Source of the DNA: Cristatella mucedo
Taxonomy: Eukaryota; Bryozoa; Phylactolaemata; Cristatellidae
DNA length: 64,000 bases
Direction of reading: 5' to 3'
Assembly (NCBI GenBank): GCA_009760855.2
Contig: WPIO01000177.1
Span: forward strand, 454,501-518,500
Positions within the stretch are counted from its first letter, which is position 1. The number at the start of each line of letters is the position of its first letter. Below are positions 21,267 to 35,634 of this stretch, in pieces. Below the pieces are notes generated by a model. It searched no databases, was not told the DNA's origin, and saw only the letters and a program-made list of their open reading frames with translations. Position numbers and translations under genes: made by a program.

Positions 21267-24200
21267 GTAAAAGCAGAGCATTCATCTGTTGCTGTTGCTT
21301 TCTCTGCTGCTGCTGGTGTGCGCGGAAGCTGCCAATGGCACTGCAGCAGTTGTGTTTTTGGGCCCTTTGGACAAAATAGAGTTTGCATATTTTCAGGGCC
21401 CACCGAGAGGGATGACGTATGCATCACGTGTGGCCTTAGTCTCATGCTATGCCCTGGCCACATGGGTCACATCATGCTTCCACTCACTGTTTACAATCCG
21501 GTGTTCTTCAGACAGCTGTTTACGGTATGGCCTAGTGTGCTTACAATATACAGCCGTGCTGCTTTTACCACTACTCATTGTGCATTGATTGGATTGTGAA
21601 TCCGCAGTGTACGTGCAATGGATCGGTGATGCATGCTCTGCAGATCTTTCATTATCAAGCGGTTTGAAGGTAAGGAATGTGTGTGCCCTAGACTTACCCG
21701 AAAGTGCTGTATCACAGCGGCTGTCTTATGTGCTAAAATGCTGATCAGCATGAAGCCGACGAATTGATCAACTATCAATATTCTGTTAGCAGTTCTTCTC
21801 AATATGTCCTATTTAATTTATTTGTCTTAACCTTAACTTGTCTTGCTTTTTATTTTCTTTTGATCAAATAGTGTTTGTTTGCATATTTGAGTGTCCGAAT
21901 TCTCAGTGTTGGGGCTTTTCACTATGTCTTCCAAAGCTGCCCTAGAGCCCCTCCTCCTGCTTAACCGTGGAGATCTGCACCGTCAAGCAAGTATTGATGG
22001 CTTGCAGGGAGTTTGCCCTACTGAGCATGTTCCGAAATTGAATTTGCGAATTCAGCAGCTCGATATTAAGAAGACCTACTCTGCATCTTTCACTGTCTCA
22101 AGACCGCTGTCTGTCAAACCCTAATGGCCTAGCAGACATGTTGTCTTGAACCAGGGTAGGTGCACTCATATACAAACTATATGGTCATCCGAGAGATGTG
22201 TGCAATGCTTTTTGTTTAGTAATTGAATGTAGCAACAGGAAGCATTGTGGTCCGGTTAGTGCCTTTCTGGTCCGGTTTGTGCCTTTTTAGATGTAAAACG
22301 GTTCTGTGGCTTCTGCTCGAAGATGCAAGAGAGGCTGCCTGGAATGCCTTTGGAATGACGATTCTTGCATACAAGCCAGACTGTCATAGACTGTAAAGAA
22401 TCGATTCTTTTAAAATCTAGTTTTAAATTTAAAAAAAAGGAAAAATATTTTTAAATTGATTGATTTAATTAATTTTTGTTCTTGATTCTTTAATCTTTTC
22501 GACTGTAAAGAATTGATTCTCGACTGTCAATCTACAAAACTGTACAAGACTGTCAGATGAGCTAATCCTTCGCCGTTCCTATTACTGGAAGAGGCTTGGC
22601 TGGCTCCTATCTCTCTGGGAGGGCACCAAAAGGTCAAGAGGGATTAAGGGCACGCAAGAAGAGTAAGGGTACACAAGACAAGTTGCCTCTCTACTCTCAG
22701 CCGATAGAAGTGGCCTTCCATTCGGTCTTGTCTGCGCAAGTGCATTCCTCAGTCGGCGCTTCATTGCGCAATGTAATCACTCCAAGCTCTCAAAGATGCA
22801 TCTGGAAACATGTTAAATGCTCCGCAATGTGGTCCCCTGCAAGAGCATTCCATAGGCATTACATGTAATCGTTGTTGAGCTGTTGACTTCAATTGCTGTG
22901 TAAAAGCCGGCTGTGGTAACTACATTGTTGCTTCATCGTAGCAGCTTGCCGCTGTTTGCCGCCATATTGCCGGTGTCAGCAGGTGCTGGCATTGAATCAG
23001 CAAGACAGCGACCTTGAAACTCGTCTTACGGAGGGATTCTTTTCTGCACAGTCCACCTAGATGCTTCTCTGTAAGATGTATAGCATTATTCCAAGTGCAC
23101 ATATATTTATCTTCTAGCACATGTTTCGGAAACTTCGGAGGTTATCCACGGTGGTAAATGCTGTCCTTAACGTCCATGCAGTTTAAGTCTCCCGAGTAGT
23201 TGGGTGTAAAAAAAAGTTTATTCGCGCACATATTTTCTTTTCTGGGTCTGTTCTGTATTTTAATTCTAGTAAAGATTGTGCTGTCGTGTTTTCTTGTAAC
23301 TACATTGGGGTATAGCTGGCCCAGCAGGACCTCACTCAGTGTAATGGTAGCACTGTGCTACAGGGACTCGTCAATATCCGGGCATCGTGTTATGCCTTAT
23401 GCTGGGGCCAGTGCCTTCAGTACTTATGGTCTCAAAGCCTCTACACTGACAAAGACTCTCAAGCTCTCTGACTGACATGGCAGCATTTCTTGACTTTAAA
23501 ACATAATGATTAGAAGCTAAAAACCTATCTGTTCCTCAGTGTTTGGTCTGTATGCAGTTTTCTTTGAGAACAGCACTAATGGCAATGATAAGACATTTGT
23601 ATAGCTCCCTCGGAGAACTAAATCCCTTTCGATGCACTTTACAGCACCGTGCATGCTGCAAAGGAAGCATGTCCATTGGTTAGTGGTGACATGGAGTGTC
23701 AGCGCTCGCGAATACATACAGGAGAATTCACGCAGATGGAACAACTGCTATGAGGAAGTAGTTGGATTTGAGCTTCCTCAATGAGGAAGAAAGAGGTTGA
23801 ATTTTAGCTTCTTTTATATTTGTCGCCAAGTCAGAGGTTGTCAGGACGTAAGCCGGCAGTGGGAGCATACGAACGGTTTTGACGGTTTTGGCAACGATAT
23901 GTGGCTGTTAATTAGGCAAACGTGACAAAGATTTGTGGCTGTTCATTAGGCAAGCATGAATGTGGAGCTGATATAGTCATCCTGTGGAGGGTCACTGTAG
24001 AACAGGGTACCCGGATCGCTTGCCGATGATGCAATTGTAGATATGCTGGCTGAGACCGGGGTGCCCGCCTTTAACGACCGATATCATGGGCTCGAGCCCT
24101 GTGGCATATGTGAAGTGCCTGGGTAGAGATTCATAGAAGTTCTCTAAGGGGTACTATACAAATGAATTAAGTTGATCTCATCTTGTGCAGACAGGCTGAG

Positions 24201-27200
24201 CACCTGAGACCCTGTGACTACGCAGGGGACCTCGTGGTATGCTCACCAGATGGTTTGCCTCATTAGGAGTGACACACTAGGTAAGTCGGTTGCTTTCACG
24301 ACCTCGGTCCCGAGATCGTGGGTTTGAATTCTGCGGTGGGCGATCCTTTATTGCCGATGCAAGCGGTGGTGGTTGCCGTAAAGGCTCTCCTGTCTATATA
24401 CAAAAGAGGCTGTTGAATCAGCTAGGGTTAGGCCACAGTCGCTTCTCCCGTCGACCACGGTATTTATTTCTTTCAATCAAGAGAAGCCAGCCGTGCTTGC
24501 CGTCAGTCTGCCACAATCTTAGTACCTATGGTTCCTTTCATGTTTCGGGAGAGGGCTTGACGCTGCCGTTATATTGACAATGTGGCATTGGCAGGAATGG
24601 GCAGGCGTGTTTCATTGGGTGCCAATTTGAAATATCAGTAATCTGAGGACATACGCTTCTATTGTCTGAGGTAAGTAGCTAAACTCGCCTGACAGATTCT
24701 ATTCCCACCCTCCCTGTGGCATGTTGGTCCTGGCTGGGGTACCCTAAATAATTGCTGGTGTCAGTTGTATGGTTTTAGCATTTTACCTTTGTTCTAACAT
24801 GATGCTACCTCAATTTCAACTCTCCTAATCGCAGCTGGTTCTTTTTTTGGTAGCTACTGAAGGCTAGCTGCTTCAAGTGCAAGCAACTGCTTGTACACAC
24901 CGTCAAATCTCACTTCTTGCTGAAATCGTTGGAACTGCTGGATTCGGGTCTTGCCTCAGCAATCGATGGTCTAGAGGATGTTTACCATAGTGGACTCGGC
25001 ATTGGACCCTTGGACGTCAAGGAGAGTGGCGAAGAGAGAATAAGTGTCCAGTTTAATAAAGAGCAAGTTATCGAGGAGCTCAATGCCTACGTTGAGCTCG
25101 CAATCACCGGTAAGTCAGATGCAAGGTCCCTTCATTGCGTGATCTCCAGAGAAGCTGTGCTTCGTATGGTTGCTGCTGTGTAAAGATCACCTTGGTTGGC
25201 AGACAATATGAACACTAAGTAGTACGGCAAACCCAATTTTTTTTTATTGGAACCGTGTAGACTGCTGCTTGCCAATGAGCACGGAGGAGAATGCCAAACA
25301 TTGAAGAGACTTCTTCTCAATCACTTCTCTTTCTCTCACGAAGGATTTTACTGCAACATGCTAAAATGAACAAGCACAAGCCTACCCGATGATTTGTATT
25401 GTACGCCCAGGCACAAACCTTGTTTGTGATGAGTAGTAGGCACACAATCACGAACTAGGTTACACTAAATAGGCCTAAGCACAAAGAACGAATGCACCCA
25501 ATTAATAGTGCCTTTCACGATGGGTCTTTCATAAACCAGTGCACGTAACACAAAGTCACAAACCAGTGCACGTAGCATAAAGTATCAAAAGAACCCGACC
25601 TTGATCGTTAAGGTTCATTTAGAAATTCGAGACCAACGATTTTTAGGCACCATGAACATGACTGCATTGTCCGTTTTTGGATGTACTTCGACATGAATGG
25701 TAGAATGAAAACAATGCACCGGTTATGTTCATTTTCTAGCCTTAACGAAATCGCCAATGGGCATGCCTTAAGACCTTGTAGTTGACTGCCTTTACAAAGG
25801 GTCAAATGTGGGCTTTGCACAAAATGGGACTAAACAACCTAGCAACTGCTAAATGAGTGCTTATTGGTGAGACTTCGATGAGGTATAACCTGAAGAAGGT
25901 TACTACGACCTGTCTCGTGGATAAAGTAGAGAGATACCCCGACACAACTTCCTGGCAGCAACGATGACAGGAGTGTCACTGCATTAGTGCTGCTTCATCT
26001 ATCAGCTGCCTTTGACACCATTGATCACGATATCCTACTTGAACGATGGAGAACAACGATCGGTCTGGCCGACGACGAACTGGCATAGTTAAACTCATAC
26101 TTTTCGATCGTGTTCAATCCGTGTCGTGTGGGGGTCAGGTTTCAGCCACCTGACTAGTCACCTGTGGAGTCCCCTAAGGGTTTGTCCTCGGTCCTTTGTG
26201 GTTCTGCATTCATACTCAACCTCTGGGAAACGTGATTCAGGCCCATGGAATAAGACATCACTTATATGCTTACTTATTACTTATTACTCTGCTGTATTTG
26301 TCATTTAAACCGTCGGAATCTGCTGCGGCAACTGCACAACTAAATGCTTGCATTGCCGACATTCGATCCTGAATGTTGGCAAATTTTCTTAAACTAAACG
26401 ATGATAAAACTGAACTCATAGGACACCCTAAGTGTGTGGCTGCACTAGAAGGCATTGGTCTTCTAGTAGGTGATGCTGTTGTGTGACTATGACCATGTGC
26501 TCAGAATTTAGGAGTTGTCTTTTGACAGCTGCCTTCATTTTCAAAGCTTCGTGAAGAAGGCTGCTTCTACAGCTAGCTATCACGTTCGATACCTATCCAA
26601 GATTAGGAGCTGTCTTCCACGGTGGCTTGCAAAATATTTAACTAGCTCCTCAGTTCTGTCTCGGCTAGATTATTGTAATTCTCTTTTGGCTGGGCTAGCA
26701 AAAAAGCCACTAGGCCACTGCAGCTGGCTATAGCTATCGCTGAAGAGCTTGTTGCAAATCCCAGAGGTTTGACCGTGTGTCTGCTTTGCTAAAAGTTAGG
26801 ATGGCTGCCGGTTGATCAACAGATACAGAGCAAAGCTCGTATGCTGACCTAAAAGGCCTGCCACGGCTTGGCTACTTCATACGGCTGTACCTATCCTAAA
26901 CGTCTGTACCAGTTTCAACCTCCTCGTGCCTTCAGGTTATGCATAGGCAACAAACTAGCTGTTCCATTCCTCTGCTTAACGTCCGTTAGTGACAGAAGCT
27001 TTTGCTCTGCAGGCTCTAGACTATGCAACTCACTTCCACAATTCTTACGCAACGATAGCTAATCTCTTGCTGCCGACTATGGCACATACTTTCCAGCCGT
27101 GCTAAGCTGTTACTTCCATAATACTCACTACCTCAACTGCTTTCCAGACTCAGCTTCTGACTTTCTCTTGGTTTCGTGAGATGAAGTGTGTTGGCTACCT

Positions 27201-30200
27201 AATGCATATAAAAAGCTCCTTGGGCTGTGATTGCTATTTACAAAACTCTCCTGTGTAACATCCACGTAGTCTTTGTGGAGCTACAGACGGAGATACATTA
27301 CGTTATATTACCCGGCCGATATGTGACTATACCCACTAGGATGCACTGATAAAGAGTAAATAGGCATCATTTCATTCCTTCGAGGGTTCATTAGCAAAGT
27401 CCTGCTGCTACTGGTAAGATGCGATTAGGGTGAGCCGTGATGGCACACTAGGTAATGCATTTGCTTTGTACGACCTCGGTCCCGAGGTCGTGGGTTCGAA
27501 TCCTGCGGTTGGCGATCCTTTATTGCCGCAGCAAGCTGTGGTGATAGCCATAAAGGCGCTTCTGTCGCTATACAAAAGAGGCTGTTTAATCAGCTAGTAT
27601 TTTTTAGATGTCGAAATAAGCATTTCGTGTTCACTCGGAATTCGCAAAAGAAGCCACTTCTGTCCGTCAATCTTCCAGTAGCTAGTTTGGAGTTGGCTGG
27701 GGCAAGAGCATACTGGACCCACGGAAACTGGAGCAAGATCGAATTTGGCAATGATTGTAGGTTTGCCATGTTTAGTAACTGAAAATGTATGCAGGGAGCG
27801 CATCGTTTCATCAACTAACCTTTAATTATAATTGCCTTTGAAAGACAGTGAAATTTATCTGCTAAGGGATCTTGGCCTGCTTCTATCGAAGATACCACCC
27901 CCAGATCAAGTCACATCAAGACCTGCCTTAATAGTTGATTTGTATAATTTTCCCTACTTCGCATAGGTAATGCGTACAGAGCGAATCCATACTACCAGGA
28001 TTTGCTGTCCGAATGCTTACACCTGTATGTGGACTGATACTGCATACTGCTGTGACCATACATAGTGTGTAAATTGTTCTGGTAATCAGAGGGTTTTCCA
28101 CAATGCCAGGCATATTATAGTTATTCGGAGCATGTGAAAATCTTTGTCGACGGCCCAAAAATAAACAAGTATGCTGTTGCTATATGTGCCTGTGATTGTC
28201 GTCCTACCATAATTCTTTATTACCTCCCTTGTTTGGCTAGGCATAAAGGCCACAGTCTTTTGGATTGTCTCTTCTGCTGGTGTAGGTCAAGAGGTCAAGC
28301 AATCTGCTTCAGCCGCCTGTCCCCATCGCACCAGTCTTTTTATGGGGTTCAAATAGTACGACTGGCTGGGCCACTGCATCTTTACAAAATAAGGATTCGT
28401 TAAAAGGTACTTCACTGACCTAGCAGTATGCATAGGGTGGTTATCTTGCTGCCAAATATAAAGACACCCAAGCAGAGTATTTGAGATTTGAAATCTAACT
28501 TGCTTGACCAAGAATAACTTGAGTAAAGCACTTTTTTGTTGAATCTTGTTAAGGGCTTCTGTTGTGGCTCAACAACTTGCCTTATTTGAACCTCTCAGTA
28601 TGAATATGGAGCGATATCGACAGGCAGCTGGGGCAGGTGTTAGGCCTACATCAGTAGCTGACCTGTTCAGTAAATCTCAGGCTGGAATGTGCCCTATCCA
28701 GCAGAAGGGAAAATCTAGAAGCCGGTGGCCTTTTTGCCAGGCCAGATAAGGCAGATCGTCAAGAATCACAGTGAGACATCACAGTAAACTCATACATACC
28801 AGCACGCGTTATATGTTTTTGGACTGTCAAAAAATATTTCCACGTGCTTAGCATAATTGTAGCATGACCGGTATCATTGAAAACCGCCTGATTCACCGAA
28901 CGAATTTATAGCCATGGCGGCTGTTGCCACGCTGCGAGGATTTTTTGCGACTAGTGTATTAATGCAGGCAGGAATATAGTGCATAGCATATTGGTGAACT
29001 TGCACGTGCATCCACATGCAAACGTAACTGACTGGTGGATGTGTCAGTCACAATGCAGTCGGATCGGGGTGACTGGTCTAAATAGAAAATCTTCACCTTA
29101 AATTCAACGTGTTTACTGTGAGATTCCGGCATTAATAGTGGTTAAAGAAGATATGATTGAGAAAGTGAGTGCTTGCTAACTTGGACACTGGTTTATGGCG
29201 GCAGAGACACAGGTAACTCAGTTGTGGTGAGCCCCTCCACAAGGCAGGACCTTTCTTTGCTCCGTCCTTGATGTATCTCCATTGCAGCTGTTGGCAAGCT
29301 GCGATAGCCCACTAGGTTAGGCGGTTGCTTTTCGGCCTCGGTCCCGAGTTCATGGGCTCGAATCCTTAGGTGGGCGATCCTTTATTGCCACTACAAGTGG
29401 TGGTGATAGCCTTTAAAATCGACTGGTATTTTTTATTGTGACTCGACAGTGTTAGTTGTTTCAAGTAGCTGATAGTGGTTAATTGCAATTGCACTCATCG
29501 CGTTGTTGGTTAATCAAGTGCTTGCTGTCAAAGAGCTTTTTTCCTACGCTCGCTAAAGTCACTTTTTGTCATACTTGTTCATGCCGCATAGGTTTTGAGA
29601 ACATTCGTTGCATTTTAGAGGCCAGAAGAGGAACTGGTGACATCCTAGTATCAGACGACCGTGCTATTAGGCACACCATAAGCACACGACGGAGTCTGAT
29701 CGAGGAAGTGCAGACTTGTCAGTTTAGACGAGAACCTCGCCAGTGTGGCCACTGCTGCTTTCCCGTGCGCAAAATGCGCGCCGAGAATTACTGCAAGATT
29801 TTCTTCGGCGAGGCGGTCTCGCTCAGGCGGCTTCAGAATGCTCAGAGGGGCACCAGGTGAGGCACCCGTCGCGTGCATGCGAGAGAAGTACCTCCGGTTG
29901 GAGGTTATTTCTTTTTTTTTTGGTCCGTTATCGACTGCCGCGATTAGGAGGGCTTGCTCAGCCATTCGATCGTTCTCCATCCTCCAGACGGGAGGAAAAA
30001 AGCACGCTCTCAGTGCTACGAAAGTGCTGCACTTCCAAAGCAAAGTGCTGCACTTCGGTCGGCCCGAGCTACTTGTATTTGTAAATAATAAATAAATCCT
30101 AGCTGATTAAACAGCCCCTTTTTTTGTATAGCGACAGAAGAGCCTTTACGGCTATCGCCACCGCTTGCAGTGGCGAGAAAGGATCGCCCACCACAGAAAT

Positions 30201-33200
30201 CGAACCCACGACCTCGGGACCGAGGTCGTGAAAGCAACCACATTACCTTGTGTGCCGTCACGGCTCACCAAAGTAGTCGAAGCTGGTCCAGGAGCAGCTT
30301 TGCAAATTTGACCCGTGCCTGTGGGCACTTCTTCAAGCGACCCCGAAATTTCTTCTGATACGCGAATTTAATCCTAAGTTGCCCATAGCTGTCACCTGTC
30401 CGTAAAAAGAGTCGCTTGGTTTAGCCGTGTGAACATGCTTTGGACAGTGTTAATTTGCACGGTCGTCTGTAATTAATTGAAAAATAGGCTGCAAATTGGA
30501 TGCAATTCGAGTAGTAGACGAGATTGTTTACATGGAGATCGCCGGCCTGCAAGCACCTTCTCGAATGGAACCGGAAAAGAATTGTTGAGGTTATTTGAGC
30601 CGGAAATGATTTTTAGCGGTTTCTTTGGCATCTCTTTTGCTGCCCTCACTTTGTTGTCATGACGCTGGCAGCAGCTTAGCTTGACGTACCTTCGACGCTG
30701 AGCCGCACTCTCGACCGACTCTCGTTTTGTCTTGTGTTGTTGCTGCCGATCAGTTGTGCGACTGTTGCAGATTGTTGGTGGTATTTGCATTAACATTTTT
30801 TGATCGGTCGCATCACGTGGCTGCTCCTGTAGTGCATTATAGGGCCTGGGCTGCATACATATTCTGAGGCAGCTGTGCAGTCGAAGCAGCCTTGCAGTCT
30901 AGCCATGCTTTTGTCCTGGTCGCCTCACTTTCTCTCTTCGTCGTCCTTCGAGCTGTCATACGAGCTAATGCAATACGGTGCTGCACTGGGTCCTCTTGTC
31001 ATTGATCAGCAATAGTCTATCCCAGATCCCAGTCGTCTCCGTCGGAGCACTGGTATGGGCTTGCTTTTGGTCGGATTGGTGGCATAGGTCTGTGATATTC
31101 CCTTTGCAGCAAATGTAAAGCGCCTAGAAATAGATTAAGTTCTCTGAGGGCGCTTTATGAAGTGCATTATTGTTATTGTTATTATTAAATAGGTCGATGC
31201 TTTGGTCTGGCCTCCATGCTGCCTCCGCTGCGGCCGGTGCACTGGCTGTTACATTTATTTGTGGCGCATATTCTGCTTATTTCCAGAGAAGCCGAGGGTG
31301 AAGAAGCCGAGATTGTTGATGACGAGCTGGCCGACTACGAGGAAAAAGATGCCGAGCCGAGGTGGGTGACACGAGAGCACTGCTCGATGGGGACTTTAAT
31401 AACGTGCCACTTCCACGGGACAAAGTTATCATGTGGGTAACGACCGGCTCAGCGTCCGATAATATGGACTTTAGATAAGAAGGTTAAATAACTTTCTTCC
31501 AAGTCTGCAGACCCCGGTACTTCAAAACCCTTCGGTGTCAGATGGTGTCTTCATGCTAAAAACGTTCCATGATGTATCTGTGAAGGCAGTAGTGCCCTCA
31601 TGGGAGCCTAGTATTCAGTTCCAATCGGATAGCACGTCCTTGACCCATGTCGTTCGTCGAGGGAGGCGGTTGCTGTTTCAGTGCCTGTGCAAGTACCTGT
31701 TTCCGAGTGCTATACTATACTATACACTTTAGTGCAGTACATTTAGCATTTACATTTAGTCATGGTGCCTATATGCAAGCATGCTAGTGTGCATGCGTCT
31801 GCACGTGTTTCGTGTATCAGTGGCGTACTAAATGCAGTGGCATAAAGCCACTTCATAGTTACATTGCTGTCAGCTGTGCTGTACCTCATGCTCTACTTGA
31901 AGTGAGGAAGGAAAGGTTGGTTTTGAGTCAGGGATTCTTAGGCGCCTGGCACCCTGATAGCCCAAGAGGTAAGGTGCTCTTCACGACAAAGGTCGTGGGT
32001 TCGAATCCTGGTGTTGGGCGATCCTTTATTGCCAACTGCAAGCGGTGGCGATAGCCGATACGGCTCTTTTGCCGCTATAGAAATGAGGCTGTTAAATCAG
32101 CTAAGATTTTTAAGGGCCCTGATAGACCAGGAGGCAAGGTGCTCCCTCTTCACGACCCAGGTCATGGATTCGAATCCTGCTGCGGATGATCCTTTATTAG
32201 CAAACTGCAAGCGGTGGTGATAGCCTTCAAGGCTCTTCTGCTGCTATACAACAGATGCTGTTAAATCAGCTAATTTAATTTCTTTATATTATTTTCGATC
32301 GGTACAGATTACTGGAAGTAGGGCTTCCCAAACAATAGTAATATTTATAATAGTAGTTGTAATACAACATTTGTATAGCGCCCTAGAACTAAGCCTCGGT
32401 CTTGTCCATTTCACATATCACATGTTGAAAGGGAAGCCGGTCAAGTGGTCGCTGATAATATGCCCAGTTTCAGCATGCAAAAGCACACGCAAACGGTTTA
32501 TTCCCGGTTGAGCAAATGCTGGGAAGAACATATGGGTTTTAAGCCTCTTTCTAAATGTCAAGTCAGGGGATGTGATGACCTAAGACGGGAGTGAGTTCCC
32601 GGCTTAGGGAGCATACGAACTAAAGGCACGGTCTCCAAAGGATTTGATGTTGGTTCGATGCACTGCAAAACTACTTGAGCCGGAAGAGCAGGTCACATGA
32701 TGAGAAGCCTGATGAGGAAGTATATCCGATGGGTAGGCTGGAGCAGGAGAAGTAAATATCCTACACGTGAGTGAAAGGCCCTTTGGTTGATACTCTGCTG
32801 AGCGGTAGCCAGTGCACATCGATGCTGAATGGTAGCCAGTGCACATCGATGAGAAGTGATGTAGCAGTTTTAACGTTCGTGAGAGAGAAGCCTACCTGCA
32901 GAATTTTGCCCCGACTGAGCGTTATATCGAGTAAGTAGAAGATACTGGGAGCACTGAGTTACATTAATCTAGAGTGATGTCACAGATGCATGAATCAGGT
33001 GGATTGTAATACCCTGAACTAAGCAGTCTAGCATTTTTGCATTGGTTCGTACCTGAAAGTGTGCAGGCTAGTGAAAGGTCACTTTAAAACAGGACAACCA
33101 GATTGCATTCACACTCTACAGGAGATAAATTCTGGTCGAGTCCATTTTGAGGGTTTGGCTTTCCAATTTCTCGTTGACACCGGGTTTCCCCACAACTAGC

Positions 33201-35573
33201 AAGTTTGTTCTAACTTCATTCAGTTTGCAAAACTTTGCTGCCATTAAAGTCCGAATGTCGGCGATACATCCTGTGAGGGAGCTGAGTACTTGATGCTCTG
33301 GAAGGCAGGGAGCTATTAACGCACGGTTGCAGCTACGTGTCGTCTGCATAAGAATCGAAGCCTAGATTGTGCTAGGCGATTACGAGTCAAGAGGGAAAGT
33401 AGACATTGTCAAAGTGGATCAAGCACAGACCCCTGGGGTACCTCATACTTTGAAGACTTCCCGGTTGACCGTGGGGTGTTCACATCTACACTCTGAAATC
33501 TGCTACTGAAGTGGAATGCAAACCATTCTAGTGCAGTGCCTGTGATTCCCGGCAGAGATGCAATGATGATAGGCGATCAAGGGGAATGTCAAGAAAATAT
33601 CTATACAATTTGTCCGAAAATCAAATGTGTGTTTATGGTACCTTTCGAAAGACAAATATGTTAGAACTGAGATCGGAAGTTCCGACGACATCTGCGCGAA
33701 AGAAAAATTGGTTATGCCAACCACGTTTAACCCGGATGTAAACTGGAAGCAACGAATCTACAAATGAAAAATTTACCGATCTCTGCATCGTATGCGACTT
33801 GTATCCCAACTTGTCGAATCTTGCTAGATCGCGATATATGCTTGAAGCTTGTTGAGGTGCATTCTTGTGACTTCTATACAGCTACATTTCCAGGGTTGGG
33901 TGGTGCCTTGTAAATTAAAAAACTCAAGTGATACTTCACGTATCGGAGTAAAATTTGAAATGCGAGTCCAGCTCTACTTGTTTGACCCTAGTCTTTAATA
34001 TTTTTGGATTTCGATCTGATACATATGGTTCTGTATGTCCACGATTACGGAAAATAAAGCTCCAGGACGTTTAATGGCGTATACAGCCAAATTTATCCAA
34101 CCGAAATTAAAAATATTCCAGACTAGGGTAAACAGAAAAAGCAGAGCTGAACTCAAGTTTCATACCGATTCGTGAAGTATTAGCCGAGTTATGGAATTTA
34201 CAAGGCACCAACCAACCCTGGAAATGAAGCTGTATAACAGTCACAAGAATGCACCTTAACAAGCTTAAAGCATCTATAGCGGTCTACCAAGGTTCGATAA
34301 GTTGGGATACAAGTCGCATACGAGATCGCAGAGATCGGTACATTTTGCATGTTGCTTCCGGTTTACATCCAGGTTAGGTATGGTTTGCATAGCGAATTTT
34401 TTCTTTCATGCGGAAGTCAGAACTTCCGATCCCAGTTCGAACATATTTGTCTTTCGAAAGGTACCATAAATACATATTCGATTGTCGGACAAATGGTATA
34501 GGTATTTTCTTGACTTCCCCCTTAAGGAGTCTGTGATCAAGGCATCTTACCCTGCCAAGATTTCCAACAGAGCTTACTTAGAGGCTCCAAGTCAGCGGTC
34601 CTTAATTAAGGTTGGTACACTTGCATCAGTGGCAAAAATGTGCCATGTGAATAAAGTGGTATGTGGAGTTAGTACGAGAGTAGCCTGGTGTGTAAACACG
34701 CAACTGTTTACCCTTCTGCGCCATTGGGGTGGGTGCCGAGAGCTGCTCGATAAGCTGGATAATCGAGTACCACCTGACCGACTGAGGAGGTTGAGCAGGC
34801 ATTATTTGTTGCATGACCCCGAAGAGTGCATGCCGCGGTCTTGAGGAACTGCGTCCACGGCCGAAATTCAGGCTCGACAGCAGGCAAGTCCCCATTCCTG
34901 TGAGATTAGGCGGTAAATGCGTTTTGCAGACCGGCATTTGTGCTCGGTTCAACCGCTCTATGCCAAGCTGAAATTTAGCACCTCTTGTTGCACTAAACTA
35001 ATCTCGCTTTCCTCGGCATTTGCTTCGTTCGGGTGAACTGTCCTCTGTATGCCTACTTATACCGGCACCGAGCGGCTTGCCAATTGATTATCTTCCTTTC
35101 TAGGGTATGCAAAGTGCCTGGAAAGAGATTTAGTTGTCTCCGGGTGCTTTGCCGTAGTTTTACTTTTTCTTAGTTTTGTAGCATTTGTACCCACACCAGG
35201 GCAATGTGAGAGCCAGAAAATGCAACGGTGCTTAAGCTCCCAGAGTCAGAGTTGTCCTAACCGAGAAACGTCCAGTAACCATTGATGTGGTTTGGCTCAC
35301 GCTTTGCTGCTGTCAGTAGCATCTGGTGGCACTGTTCGTTGAGAGATTGTATGTATTAATAATAATACTAGTAGTAGTGATGACGATAATCAAGGATGGT
35401 TGGTGAACCATGATGGCACACTAGGTAAGACGTTGCTTTCACGACCGAGGTACCGAGGTCCAAGGTTCGAATTCTTTGGTGGGTGATCTTTTATCGCTGC
35501 TGCGAGCAGTGGTGATTGCCGTAAAGACTCTTCTGTCGCTATACAAAAGAGGCTGGTAAACTGCTAAATCAGC

Positions 35574-35634
<61 letters not shown>

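Noticed and set aside
27475-27500. SINE-1 heads as functional tRNA genes
   Set aside because: The B box is good, but the acceptor stem and anticodon arm do not fold as a tRNA, and identical sequences recur with the same non-tRNA body.
35575-35630. CRISPR-like or regulatory meaning of regular repeats
   Set aside because: All regular arrays here are microsatellites or minisatellites without spacers; the genome is eukaryotic.
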